A DNA stretch of 10,959 nucleotides from Cellvibrionales bacterium (lineage in GTDB: Bacteria; Pseudomonadota; Gammaproteobacteria; Pseudomonadales; UBA7434): NCBI GenBank assembly GCA_018668095.1, contig JABIQF010000184.1:1-10959 (forward strand), written 5' to 3'. This document shows, in pieces, positions 1 to 6,154 of this stretch. The notes beneath the pieces were generated by a model. It ran no database searches, was not told the origin of the DNA, and was given only the letters and a program-made list of their open reading frames with translations. Both the position numbers and the translations under genes were made by a program. How positions within the stretch are numbered: the first letter of the stretch is position 1; every line of letters begins with the position of its first letter.

Positions 1-100
1 AAACAGTTCTCGTAGGCGTTGCCAAGGTGTACTGGATAAAACTATCCCAAAGCGAATAGGTTATCTCGAGATCAAACTTCGCCAGTTTGCGGCATTTTTG

Positions 101-130
101 GTTACTTTTTTTGCTGTAGAAAAAAGTGAC
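101..130. repeat. T-run/A-run hairpin, probable dispersed repeat unit
   Basis: GTTACTTTTTT at 101-111 pairs with AAAAAAGTGAC at 120-130 across an 8-base loop. This gives an 11-bp stem with one G-T wobble, and outer arms GCCAG (81-85) and CTGGC (130-134) could extend it. From general familiarity, similar GGTTACTTTTTT...AAAAAAGTAAC hairpins recur many times in intergenic DNA of marine gammaproteobacteria, often after gene ends. Here it lies directly upstream of the 118-bp repeat. It could act as a terminator for a gene entering from the left, but that is an inference. Confidence 0.5.
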
Positions 131-142
131 TGGCATGTCGGG

Positions 143-260
143 CCACTCCCGACGGTCTTGATTGAAAACTCAAACAAATAAACTATAAAATCAAAATATA
201 AAAATACTATCCGATATAGGCCGTAAAGAGGACTTGAAAATCTAGATCCTAGCTGTCAGT
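143..260 (+). repeat. Dispersed repeat, left copy (inverted partner at the right end)
   Basis: This ~118-bp unit reappears as its reverse complement at the right end of the window. From base 151 to about 257 the two align with roughly ten substitutions and one 2-base gap, nearly all transitions. Two long blocks (151-170 and 214-235) are identical. The unit begins with CCACTCCCGACGGTCTT, and that 17-mer recurs at 261-277, so a second diverged copy starts immediately afterwards. It has no open frame and no transposase. It could be a MITE-like element, a REP-like intergenic repeat or the end of a larger element; the sequence alone does not decide. Confidence 0.8.
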
Positions 261-300
261 CCACTCCCGACGGTCTTAATCGAAAAATTAAACAAACCAA
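261..300 (+). repeat. Partial tandem second copy of the 118-bp repeat
   Basis: CCACTCCCGACGGTCTT at 261-277 repeats 143-159 exactly, and the similarity continues with several mismatches to about 300 before it is lost. This gives one full unit plus a truncated one at a 118-bp period. The right-end copy also continues, more weakly, into this second-unit sequence, so the two-unit arrangement may be shared by both ends. Confidence 0.6.
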
Positions 301-669
301 GTAAAAAAAGAACACTAGAATATCACAAGGGTAAATCCCGGCGCCCTTGACCTTAAAACCTTAAAAAATTCAGCAAACAGCTACGAATCAAACTCAAAAA
401 TCCCCCCTTAATATCTAAACTTAAGCCTGCAAACCAAAAAAAATTAAAAATAACGTTTTATTTCGATGTTTTTACAATTCAAGCCCTATTGCCCATAAAC
501 GTTCAAATAACAAACAATCTTCAATTTTTTTGTAACGTTTCTCGACGGTTATTAGCTTTTTTAAGGGTTTTCTTACTGATTTACTTTATTTTGATTCGCT
601 CTTTTTGGTCAATTGATCTAAACCTTTCTATGAGTCGAACTAGTTCACACTTTTGCTTATAAAAAAGCC

Positions 670-696
670 TAAAGCTTCATTAGAACCGGCCGTTAT
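670..696 (+). promoter_or_regulatory. Sigma-28 (FliA) promoter of fliC
   Basis: TAAAGCTT at 670-677 matches the FliA -35 consensus TAAAGTTT at seven of eight positions. GCCGTTAT at 689-696 matches the -10 consensus GCCGATAA at six of eight. TAAA and the -10 octamer are separated by exactly 15 bases, the canonical spacing. Transcription would begin near 704, giving a leader of about 146 nt. Flagellin genes are the classic FliA target, so position, sequence and gene identity agree. Confidence 0.8.
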
Positions 697-739
697 ATCG
701 GTAACTAAGTTTGAAGAGGGTTCTTTTTATCACCTCTGG

Positions 740-770
740 CAAACAAGCAAAATTGGATATCAAACAAGCA
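740..770 (+). repeat. 10-bp direct repeat in the fliC leader
   Basis: CAAACAAGCA occurs at 740-749 and again at 761-770, a 21-bp period or about two DNA helical turns. Both copies lie downstream of the predicted transcription start and upstream of the fliC ribosome binding site. Same-face spacing suggests binding of a dimeric protein to DNA, but an RNA-level role or chance are equally possible. A small hairpin (AGAGG at 715-719 with CCTCT at 733-737) lies just before it. Confidence 0.4.
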
Positions 771-849
771 GTGTTTTATTTATAGAATATAGTTTTAACG
801 TAGCATCACCAATCTTACGGTCCGTTATTTACAGAAAAGGAGCTCCACC

Positions 850-2352
850 ATGCCTCAGATTATCAATACCAATATTTCTTCGTTAACGGCACAGCGAAAT
901 CTTAATAGTTCTCAAGAAGCCTTAAATGTATCGCTTAACCGTCTATCTTCTGGTTTGCGTATCAATAGTGCTCGTGATGACGCTGCCGGTCTTGCCATTT
1001 CAAATGCATTTACCTCTCAGGTACGCGGTCTAAACCAAGCTATTCGTAATGCGAATGACGGTATCTCGCTTGCCCAGGTAGCTGAGGGCGCATTACAAGA
1101 ATCAACCAATATTCTTCAGCGTATTCGTGAACTGTCTATTCAGTCGGCTAACGGCACGAATTCAGGTACTGAACGCGCTGCACTTCAACAAGAAGTATCG
1201 CAGCTTCAACAAGAGCTTAATCGTATTGCCGAGACAACATCGTTTGGTGGTCGTGCATTATTAGACGGTTCTTTTGGTACAGAAACATTTCAAGTCGGTT
1301 CGGAAGCGAACCAAACGATTAGCGTTTCTATTGGTAATGCGCGAGCTACGGCCATTGGTGCAAATACTGTTGCGCCTACCGGTACATTGAGTAGCGCAAT
1401 TGCCGCTGGTGCAGTGGGAGCGAATACTGTAGTCGCTGCCGAAGATCTAACGGTTAGTGGTCCATTAGGCACTACCGCTCCAGCACTCGATATTGGTGTT
1501 GGCCAAACTGCCGATTCTATTGCAGGGCTGGTTAATGCGAATGAAGCAACAACCGGTGTTACTGCTGAAGCAAGAACGCAAGTACGTATTTCAAGTGTCG
1601 CAGTAGCCAGCTATACCTTTACCCTCGGTTCACGCTCTACCGATGCAGCAGGTACAGCAACTAACTTTAATGCCGCGGGCATTACCGTTAATGTCACAAG
1701 CGCTAATGATTTATCAGGTTTAGCCGATGCGATTAATCAGCAAGCCGGCGTGACAGGTGTAACAGCACTTTCTGAAGGCAGCACATTGGTGCTAACGAAT
1801 GAAGAAGGTCGAGATATTACATTCGATGCCTTAGTAGGCGCGGGTTCATCGCTAACAGTTCAAGGCTTAACGTCAACAGGCGCTAACTCAGGTGCGGCAG
1901 ATGTTGTAACAGCTGCAGCTGATGATGCCTTTGTGGTTGGCGGCTCTGTTTCGTTTAGTGCGGCTTCTGCCTTTACCGTAACTTCGGCGAATGCGGGTGG
2001 TTTATTTGCAGCGACTACAGCGAATGCCAGTACATTAAGTAATGTGGCTTCAGCTAACATTGGTACTCAGGCGGGTGCGCAAGCAGCTATCGCGGTTGTA
2101 GATGCGGCGATTCAGGGTATTGATTCGCTTAGAGCGGGTATTGGTGCGGTTCAAAACCGTTTACAGTCAACAATTTCTAACCTACAAAGCGTATCTGAAA
2201 ATGTATCGGCAGCAAGAAGCCGTATTCAAGATGCTGACTTTGCGGCAGAAACGGCAAGTTTGACTCGTAATCAGATCCTTCAACAAGCGGGTATTTCTGT
2301 ATTAGCGCAAGCCAATGCATTACCGCAGCAAGTATTGAGTTTGCTTCAGTAA
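850..2352 (+). CDS. fliC: Flagellin, filament subunit
   Basis: This is the structural subunit of the flagellar filament, exported by the flagellar type III apparatus and polymerised under the FliD cap. The 500-residue product starts with the conserved D0/D1 sequence (MPQIINTNISSLTAQRNL, then RLSSGLRINSARDDAAGLAI), which extends to about residue 165. The conserved C-terminal D1/D0 half runs from about 404 and ends in QANALPQQVLSLLQ. The variable central region contains a flagellin hook IN-type stretch at about 253-325. The TLR5-contacting sequence of D1 (LQRIRELSIQSANG) is conserved. The start is set by AAAAGGAG at 835-842, seven bases before ATG. The protein appears to contain no lysine, cysteine, histidine or tryptophan. 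Some sites that carry lysine in many flagellins have leucine or arginine here. Regulation is probably by FliA from the 670-696 promoter. Confidence 0.97.
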   Translation: MPQIINTNISSLTAQRNLNSSQEALNVSLNRLSSGLRINSARDDAAGLAISNAFTSQVRGLNQAIRNANDGISLAQVAEGALQESTNILQRIRELSIQSANGTNSGTERAALQQEVSQLQQELNRIAETTSFGGRALLDGSFGTETFQVGSEANQTISVSIGNARATAIGANTVAPTGTLSSAIAAGAVGANTVVAAEDLTVSGPLGTTAPALDIGVGQTADSIAGLVNANEATTGVTAEARTQVRISSVAVASYTFTLGSRSTDAAGTATNFNAAGITVNVTSANDLSGLADAINQQAGVTGVTALSEGSTLVLTNEEGRDITFDALVGAGSSLTVQGLTSTGANSGAADVVTAAADDAFVVGGSVSFSAASAFTVTSANAGGLFAATTANASTLSNVASANIGTQAGAQAAIAVVDAAIQGIDSLRAGIGAVQNRLQSTISNLQSVSENVSAARSRIQDADFAAETASLTRNQILQQAGISVLAQANALPQQVLSLLQ

Positions 2353-2363
2353 CGTGAGTGATA

Positions 2364-2416
2364 GCGTTAGCCGCGCTCTTTTTATCTTATAAAAAAGATT
2401 GCTGCTGGCGCTAACC
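2364..2416 (+). terminator. Nested stem-loop between fliC and flaG (possible terminator/attenuator)
   Basis: Outer arms GTTAGC (2366-2371) and GCTAAC (2410-2415) enclose an inner AT-rich hairpin: TCTTTTTAT at 2377-2385 pairs with the A-rich strand at 2389-2398 around a 3-base loop, with one bulge. It begins just after the fliC stop. No GC-rich stem followed by a U-run is present, so it is not a textbook intrinsic terminator. It may stabilise the abundant fliC mRNA or reduce read-through into flaG. A weak sigma-28-like pair (TATA at 2388-2391, GGCGCTAA at 2407-2414, 15-base gap) overlaps it. Confidence 0.35.
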
Positions 2417-2430
2417 ATTAACGTATTCTG

Positions 2431-2988
2431 ATGACGAATATGGATACTTTTCAAACTGTCGGTGAGCGATTGACTTCGTTTAACCGGCAGTTTTATTTTC
2501 AGGACCCCTATAATAATTCGGCTAGAGCTTTATCGCGTTTTATAGCGAGCACGCTCACTCAGCAGTTAATCCATATTGCCAACAGCGGCAAAACTTTGCC
2601 GCAAAAAGTTTCAAATTTTGTCAATGCACCTTTGCATCATCAGTTAACGTCGCAGCCCGCGAAGGCGCTTGCTGCTGAATTAACACAGCAAGTACAGTCT
2701 ATTCAGCGCGATTTACTCTTTACTGTTGATGATAGTAGCGGTAAAACAGTGATTGTGGTCAAACACGGTCAAACCGACCAAGTTGTTCGAGAAATTCCAA
2801 GTGAAAAGCTACGTCAGCTGGCACAAAATTTGCGTAACATAAAAGAGCAGCTGGAAAAATCAAAAGACTATTTGTTTGATGTGAATGACCATAGTTTTAA
2901 AGGCCCCTTGCCCGACTTATTGAAAGGCCTCTTGCCAGTAAAGTGCCTCTTGCCAGTAAAGTGCCACTTACTCGACGTTCACATATAG
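2431..2988 (+). CDS. flaG: FlaG family protein
   Basis: FlaG proteins lie next to fliD in polar flagellar clusters and affect filament length or stability; their molecular role is not well settled. The 185-residue product has the FlaG core at about residues 80-150. It comprises a helix, the strand segment LLFTVDDSSGKTVIVVK, and the hallmark REIPSEKLRQLAQNL with REIPS at 120-124. An N-terminal extension of about 80 residues precedes it. The C-terminus is odd: an 18-bp unit at 2928-2945 is duplicated exactly at 2946-2963, encoding LLPVKC twice, followed by a degenerate third unit and the stop. Those are unusual cysteine-bearing residues for the family. No good Shine-Dalgarno lies before ATG 2431; ATG 2440, in frame, is an alternative. 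The gene probably shares a transcript with fliD, whose start is 29 bp after the stop. Confidence 0.85.
   Translation: MTNMDTFQTVGERLTSFNRQFYFQDPYNNSARALSRFIASTLTQQLIHIANSGKTLPQKVSNFVNAPLHHQLTSQPAKALAAELTQQVQSIQRDLLFTVDDSSGKTVIVVKHGQTDQVVREIPSEKLRQLAQNLRNIKEQLEKSKDYLFDVNDHSFKGPLPDLLKGLLPVKCLLPVKCHLLDVHI
2928..2963 (+). repeat. 18-bp exact tandem duplication at the flaG 3' end
   Basis: The 18-base unit CCTCTTGCCAGTAAAGTG occurs twice head-to-tail. Degenerate relatives lie just upstream (around 2899-2915) and just downstream (2964-2980). The unit is a multiple of three, so each gain or loss changes the FlaG tail by six residues without shifting the frame. Confidence 0.85.
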
Positions 2989-3017
2989 CTTAAACAGCAT
3001 GTTATAGGTATTGATAT

Positions 3018-4832
3018 ATGGCTAGTGTTTCATCTCTTGGTGTTGGATCAGGTTTAGACCTACAAACATTGGTTGACGGCCTTGTGGCGTCTGAACAACA
3101 ACTTCGTTTTGGTCGCTTAGATACACAAGCTGCGCTGGCTACTGAGCGTATTTCTGCCTATGGCTTACTGAAAAGTTCGGTCTCACTGTTTAATGGTTCG
3201 CTAACATCCATTGGTAATATCAGTACCTTTCAAGCGCGTACGGTAAGCTCTTCCGATCCAGATGCTTTTACAGTGAGTGCAGCCGTTAATGCGGCTTTAG
3301 GCAATTACAGTGTTGAGGTTGTTGAGGCCGGTGAAGCACAGTCGCTGACGGGCAGTAACTTTGTTGATATCACTAACACTGCCATAAACAGTGCTGATGC
3401 CATTATTGGCGGCGGCACGTTAATCATCCAACAAGGTAGCCAGCCTTCTTTTTCGGTAGTTATTGATTCTGCCAATAGCTCCTTGAATGCCATTGCCACC
3501 GCTATTAATGAGTCGGCCGATAATGCTGGGGTTGAAGCGAGTGTCATTAACGCCGATAGTGGTCCAGTGTTAGTTATTAATGCGGCCAAGGTCGGCAGTG
3601 ATAATGAAATTAGTATTACGGTTAATGATGTGGATACTAACGATACTGATGCGCAGGGTTTGTCACAGCTTACTTTTGATGTGGCGGATATTGCCGGTTC
3701 AAATTTAACCCAGGCAACGGCGGCGGTGAATGCGCAAATTACGGTTAACGGTCAGGCTGTTACATCGACATCGGGTCGCCATTTTGATGAAGTGGTTAGT
3801 GGTGTATCGATTACTGCGGTCACCGAAACAACAATCGCAGGTGTTGCCAGTATTACAAAAAATACTCAACAGGCCCTAGCGGCGGCCAATGAGTTTATTG
3901 AAAACTTTAATGCACTATCTAATAGTATTGATGATTTAGGTCGTGGCGGTAGTGAAGATGATCTTAGTGCTGGCGTCTTAGTGGGCGATTCACTATTGCG
4001 TACATTAGATTCACAATTACGGCGGACTATTTTTACGGCTGTCGATGAGACGCAGCCTGAAGGTGTGCGCACACTCAGCGATATCGGTATCAGTATTAGT
4101 CGTGATGGTCAGCTGTCTTTAAACAGTACTAAGTTTAATGCTTTATTGGATTCTAACTTTGATGATGTCGCACGCTTATTGGCGGCAGATGGCAATGCTG
4201 TTCCACAAAACAATCAATTTGAATCATCGTCTTTTGATTCGATAACAACCTCTTTCGGCGATGGTAGTTTAGAGTTTGCTGTTGGTGAAGAAAGTTTTGC
4301 GGTCAGTTACACTACGCTTGAGGGTAATGACACACTACAAGGGGTGCGCGACCTCATTAACAATGCCAGTAATAATCCAGGTATCACGGCCTCTTTAGTA
4401 TTAGAAGATGATGGTGCCGGCGGCACAAATGCCAGGCTTATATTAACAGCCGATGAAGCCGGCCCAGATGCAGCCATTAGTTTATTAGTCGGTGCTGAAT
4501 ACTTTACTGAAATTACGCCCGCAGAGATCGATACCTCCGAAGGTGTTATTACGCGCTTACAGTCTGTTATTGAAGGCTTTTTAGGCGGAAGTGGCCAGCA
4601 AGGAATTATCGATGCTCGCACCGAGGGCTTAAACTTAGACGTTGAACGTATTGGTGATGAGCGTTTAGTTCAAGAGCAACGTTTAATTGCTTTTCAAGAT
4701 CGTCTGACAGCACAGTTTGCTTCACTCGATTTACTGGTAGCGAATTTACAATCTAACGGTAATTTTTTGTTGAGTCAGTTGAACTCAATTTCTCAAATTT
4801 CCTCTAATAACAATAATCGTAATAGCAATTAA
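3018..4832 (+). CDS. fliD: Flagellar filament cap protein FliD
   Basis: FliD (HAP2) forms the cap at the filament tip and guides insertion of exported flagellin. The 604-residue product begins with the typical FliD N-terminal domain (SLGVGSGLDLQTLVDGLVASE, about residues 1-105). The larger FliD C-terminal domain follows, ending with LTAQFASLDLLVANLQSNGNFLLSQL, the helix conserved in FliD proteins. Two stretches resembling flagellin hook IN motifs are visible, about residues 130-200 and 414-495. These make it larger than the ~470 residues common in enteric and Pseudomonas FliD. The tail ends in an asparagine/serine-rich run. It has no cysteine and only four lysines, like the flagellin of this cluster. 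ATG 3018 is preceded by a weak AGGT about nine bases upstream. The chaperone genes for its export partners follow directly. Confidence 0.96.
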   Translation: MASVSSLGVGSGLDLQTLVDGLVASEQQLRFGRLDTQAALATERISAYGLLKSSVSLFNGSLTSIGNISTFQARTVSSSDPDAFTVSAAVNAALGNYSVEVVEAGEAQSLTGSNFVDITNTAINSADAIIGGGTLIIQQGSQPSFSVVIDSANSSLNAIATAINESADNAGVEASVINADSGPVLVINAAKVGSDNEISITVNDVDTNDTDAQGLSQLTFDVADIAGSNLTQATAAVNAQITVNGQAVTSTSGRHFDEVVSGVSITAVTETTIAGVASITKNTQQALAAANEFIENFNALSNSIDDLGRGGSEDDLSAGVLVGDSLLRTLDSQLRRTIFTAVDETQPEGVRTLSDIGISISRDGQLSLNSTKFNALLDSNFDDVARLLAADGNAVPQNNQFESSSFDSITTSFGDGSLEFAVGEESFAVSYTTLEGNDTLQGVRDLINNASNNPGITASLVLEDDGAGGTNARLILTADEAGPDAAISLLVGAEYFTEITPAEIDTSEGVITRLQSVIEGFLGGSGQQGIIDARTEGLNLDVERIGDERLVQEQRLIAFQDRLTAQFASLDLLVANLQSNGNFLLSQLNSISQISSNNNNRNSN

Positions 4833-4900
4833 TACTGTTTTTTAAAAGATGAATATTTAAAGCTAGCGTCTAATGTTTATAGAAAATAACTGGGGACTTA

Positions 4901-5323
4901 ATGAAAAAAATACCGGCAGGGCAGCAATACAAATCGATTAATACGCAAACCGGCGTGGTCGATGCCGATCCGCATCGTTTAATTCAAATGTTATTTGCCG
5001 GTGCTTTAGAGCAAATTTCAGTGGCTAAAGGTTGTATGCAGCGTGCGGATTTAGCCGGTAAGGGTGAAGCGGTGAGTAAGGCTATTGGCATTGTTGGTGG
5101 CTTGCTTGATAGCGTAAATGTTGAGGCTGAACAAGAAGTCTTGGGTAATAATCTTACTACGCTTTATACTTTTGTGACGCGCCGCTTGAGTGAAGCGAAT
5201 ATCGCTAATGATGTAGTAGGTCTCGATGAGTCTGCTAATGTATTGCGAGAGCTGCAAGCTGGCTGGAATGAAATTCGGCCTGAAGTATTATCCCAGGCAA
5301 GTAGTGAGTCGGTTCCTGTCTAA
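4901..5323 (+). CDS. fliS: Flagellin export chaperone FliS
   Basis: FliS binds the disordered C-terminal D0 end of flagellin in the cytoplasm, prevents premature polymerisation and delivers it to the export gate. The 140-residue product is of usual length. It shows the family pattern: a tyrosine-containing N-terminal segment (QQYKSINTQTGVVDADPHRLIQMLFAGAL) followed by helices with GLLDSVNVEAEQEVLGNNLTTLYTFVTRRLSEANI and a C-terminal LRELQAGWNEI. The start is supported by GGGGA at 4892-4896, just before ATG. It lies 68 bp after fliD. No separate promoter with correct sigma-28 spacing was found in that gap, so it is probably cotranscribed with fliD. Confidence 0.95.
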   Translation: MKKIPAGQQYKSINTQTGVVDADPHRLIQMLFAGALEQISVAKGCMQRADLAGKGEAVSKAIGIVGGLLDSVNVEAEQEVLGNNLTTLYTFVTRRLSEANIANDVVGLDESANVLRELQAGWNEIRPEVLSQASSESVPV

Positions 5324-5364
5324 ATTTTAAATAGGTTCAGGTTTTAACAAATTCGGTTTTGGCA

Positions 5365-5376
5365 GAGGTAAGCGTG
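5365..5376 (+). promoter_or_regulatory. Ribosome binding site deciding a GTG start
   Basis: GAGG at 5365-5368 lies five bases before GTG at 5374-5376. The in-frame upstream TTG at 5359 has no comparable site, and this GAGG would be inside its reading frame. The GTG start is therefore preferred for the FliT-like gene. Confidence 0.65.
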
Positions 5377-5742
5377 AGTCAAACATTATCACCCATATGG
5401 CAATTAGGCGATGCGGCAACGCCATCGCTAGATCAGTTGATTAGCGCTTTTGAAGTGGCCTATGGCGATGCGGATTGGTTGAAAATCTCTCAATTAAATG
5501 ACTATACCCAGCCCTGCGTTGAGGCAGAAATTGTGATGATTAATGCGGCTACGGCTGCAGCCGGTAAAGACGCAAACTCTGCAATGTTGGCGTTAAAACC
5601 CAGCCTTGAAAGACTGGCGACTATTTATCAGTCAATGCAGCATCAGTGTGCTGCTGAGCGTGATACCTTAGCGGCTAAGTTAAATGAAGTGAATGCTGGC
5701 CGATCTGCAACAGAGCATTATGCTTTAACTTCTTCGCTCTAG
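5374..5742 (+). CDS. FliT-like small flagellar chaperone candidate
   Basis: The product, 122 residues from the GTG start, is predicted to be almost entirely helical and cytoplasmic, with no signal peptide or membrane segment. Its pattern fits the FliT family: a tryptophan-containing first helix (DADWLKISQLNDY), a middle helix, then a long C-terminal segment with RLATIYQSMQHQCAAERDTLAAKLNEVNAGRSATEHY. FliT proteins chaperone FliD and in enterics also restrain FlhDC; there is no FlhDC here, so only the chaperone role would apply. It occupies the slot between fliS and fleQ that holds fleP (PA1096) in P. aeruginosa, and could be either an ortholog or a functional replacement. It begins 50 bp after the fliS stop and is probably in the same transcript. 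The gene name is left open because family assignment rests on pattern and position only. Confidence 0.65.
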   Translation: MSQTLSPIWQLGDAATPSLDQLISAFEVAYGDADWLKISQLNDYTQPCVEAEIVMINAATAAAGKDANSAMLALKPSLERLATIYQSMQHQCAAERDTLAAKLNEVNAGRSATEHYALTSSL

Positions 5743-6025
5743 TTTTCCCTTGCTTGATTGTTATCTTCGGACGTTTTTTACTCTACCTTTTGTAGCACTC
5801 TTCATATCACTCTTTTCCCGAACCTTTTTCCCATTTTAGCTTTCCCTAATTGGTATTTTCCTTTTTCTCGCACTGCTGCTCTATAAATCCCGTTCATTTT
5901 CTATTCTTATCACTTTTGTGATTATGATCCCGACTTTTTTAGAGAAGTGAATGAATTTCAAGGTTTTTTTACGATTAATGATTGCTTGCTCGTCCATTCT
6001 CTTACATAATCTCGGCTTCAAAAGC

Positions 6026-6039
6026 GTCAGGGTTTTGAC
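6026..6039. promoter_or_regulatory. FleQ-box-like palindrome 1 upstream of fleQ
   Basis: GTCAGGGTTTTGAC has the GTCA-N6-TGAC arms and 14-bp length of the published Pseudomonas FleQ box (GTCAATNNATTGAC). The right half, TTTGAC, is close to ATTGAC; the left inner bases are GG instead of AT. It lies about 115 bp before the fleQ ATG. Autoregulation by FleQ is inferred from the position. Confidence 0.5.
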
Positions 6040-6076
6040 TGGCTACAAGGTGATAATTCAAGCCTTGCTTTAATTA

Positions 6077-6090
6077 GTCAAAACTATGAC
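6077..6090. promoter_or_regulatory. FleQ-box-like palindrome 2 upstream of fleQ
   Basis: GTCAAAACTATGAC again has perfect GTCA-N6-TGAC arms and sits 51 bp downstream of the first site, about 65 bp before the fleQ ATG. The two sites together also create a 9-bp inverted repeat (GTTTTGACT at 6032-6040, AGTCAAAAC at 6076-6084). Paired sites close to a start favour a repressor or looping role, which is an inference. Confidence 0.5.
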
Positions 6091-6154
6091 ATTTATGCCA
6101 AATCCAAAGGATTCGGTTTTCGATGGCGTAAAATAGCATTTATTGGGCAGCCGT

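Larger units (their letters stand above)
1..669. other. Left intergenic region, no convincing gene
   Basis: No recognisable protein is encoded here. One frame is open from base 2 to a TAA at 179-181, but it runs straight through a T-run/A-run hairpin and into the dispersed repeat, so it is probably not a gene. Another frame ends at a TAG at 57-59 and could be the last 18 codons of a gene entering from the left, but nothing in it is recognisable. From about 300 to 660 the DNA is very AT-rich with many stops in all frames. A weak 6-bp hairpin (CAAGGG at 326-331, CCCTTG at 344-349) is present. A near-palindrome, GGTCAATTGATC at 607-618, contains a perfect GTCAAT half of the FleQ box, but the other half is poor. 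Confidence 0.6.
5743..6154. other. Intergenic region upstream of fleQ
   Basis: This gap has no convincing gene. A 40-codon frame (ATG 5951 to TAA 6073) has a passable AGAGAAG upstream, but it overlaps both regulatory palindromes and resembles nothing known. The region contains two GTCA-N6-TGAC palindromes listed separately. A short inverted repeat lies at ATCAC (5909-5913) and GTGAT (5918-5922). A CRP/Vfr-like sequence, TGTGA-N6-TCCCG, lies at 5917-5932 and matches the TGTGA-N6-TCACA consensus at eight of ten positions. Vfr is known to repress fleQ in P. aeruginosa, so this is worth noting but weak. I found no clean -35/-10 sigma-70 pair and no sigma-54 element. Confidence 0.5.

Noticed and set aside
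2..181. Open frame entering from the left edge
   Set aside because: It reads through the hairpin and into the dispersed repeat, so its openness is probably a by-product of repeat sequence.
607..618. GGTCAATTGATC as a FleQ box upstream of fliC
   Set aside because: Only the GTCAAT half fits; the second half of the 14-bp box is poor, and fliC already has a convincing FliA promoter.
736..775. Possible sigma-54 promoter in the fliC leader (TTGG...AAGCAG)
   Set aside because: GG and GC are separated by eleven bases, not the strictly required ten.
653..886. 77-codon open frame from a TTG start overlapping the fliC start
   Set aside because: It contains the sigma-28 promoter and the fliC leader, overlaps fliC in another frame, has no ribosome site and resembles nothing known.
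2991..3017. Sigma-28-like element before fliD (TAAA, 15 bases, ATTGATAT)
   Set aside because: The -10 matches only four of eight bases, and transcription would start inside fliD, after its ATG.
4855..4890. TAAAGCTA before fliS as a possible sigma-28 -35
   Set aside because: At the correct spacing the -10 would be TTATAGAA, which does not fit the consensus.
5951..6073. 40-codon frame in the gap before fleQ
   Set aside because: A usable ribosome site exists, but the frame overlaps both regulatory palindromes, has no recognisable similarity and is short enough to arise by chance. It is kept only as a low-priority check.
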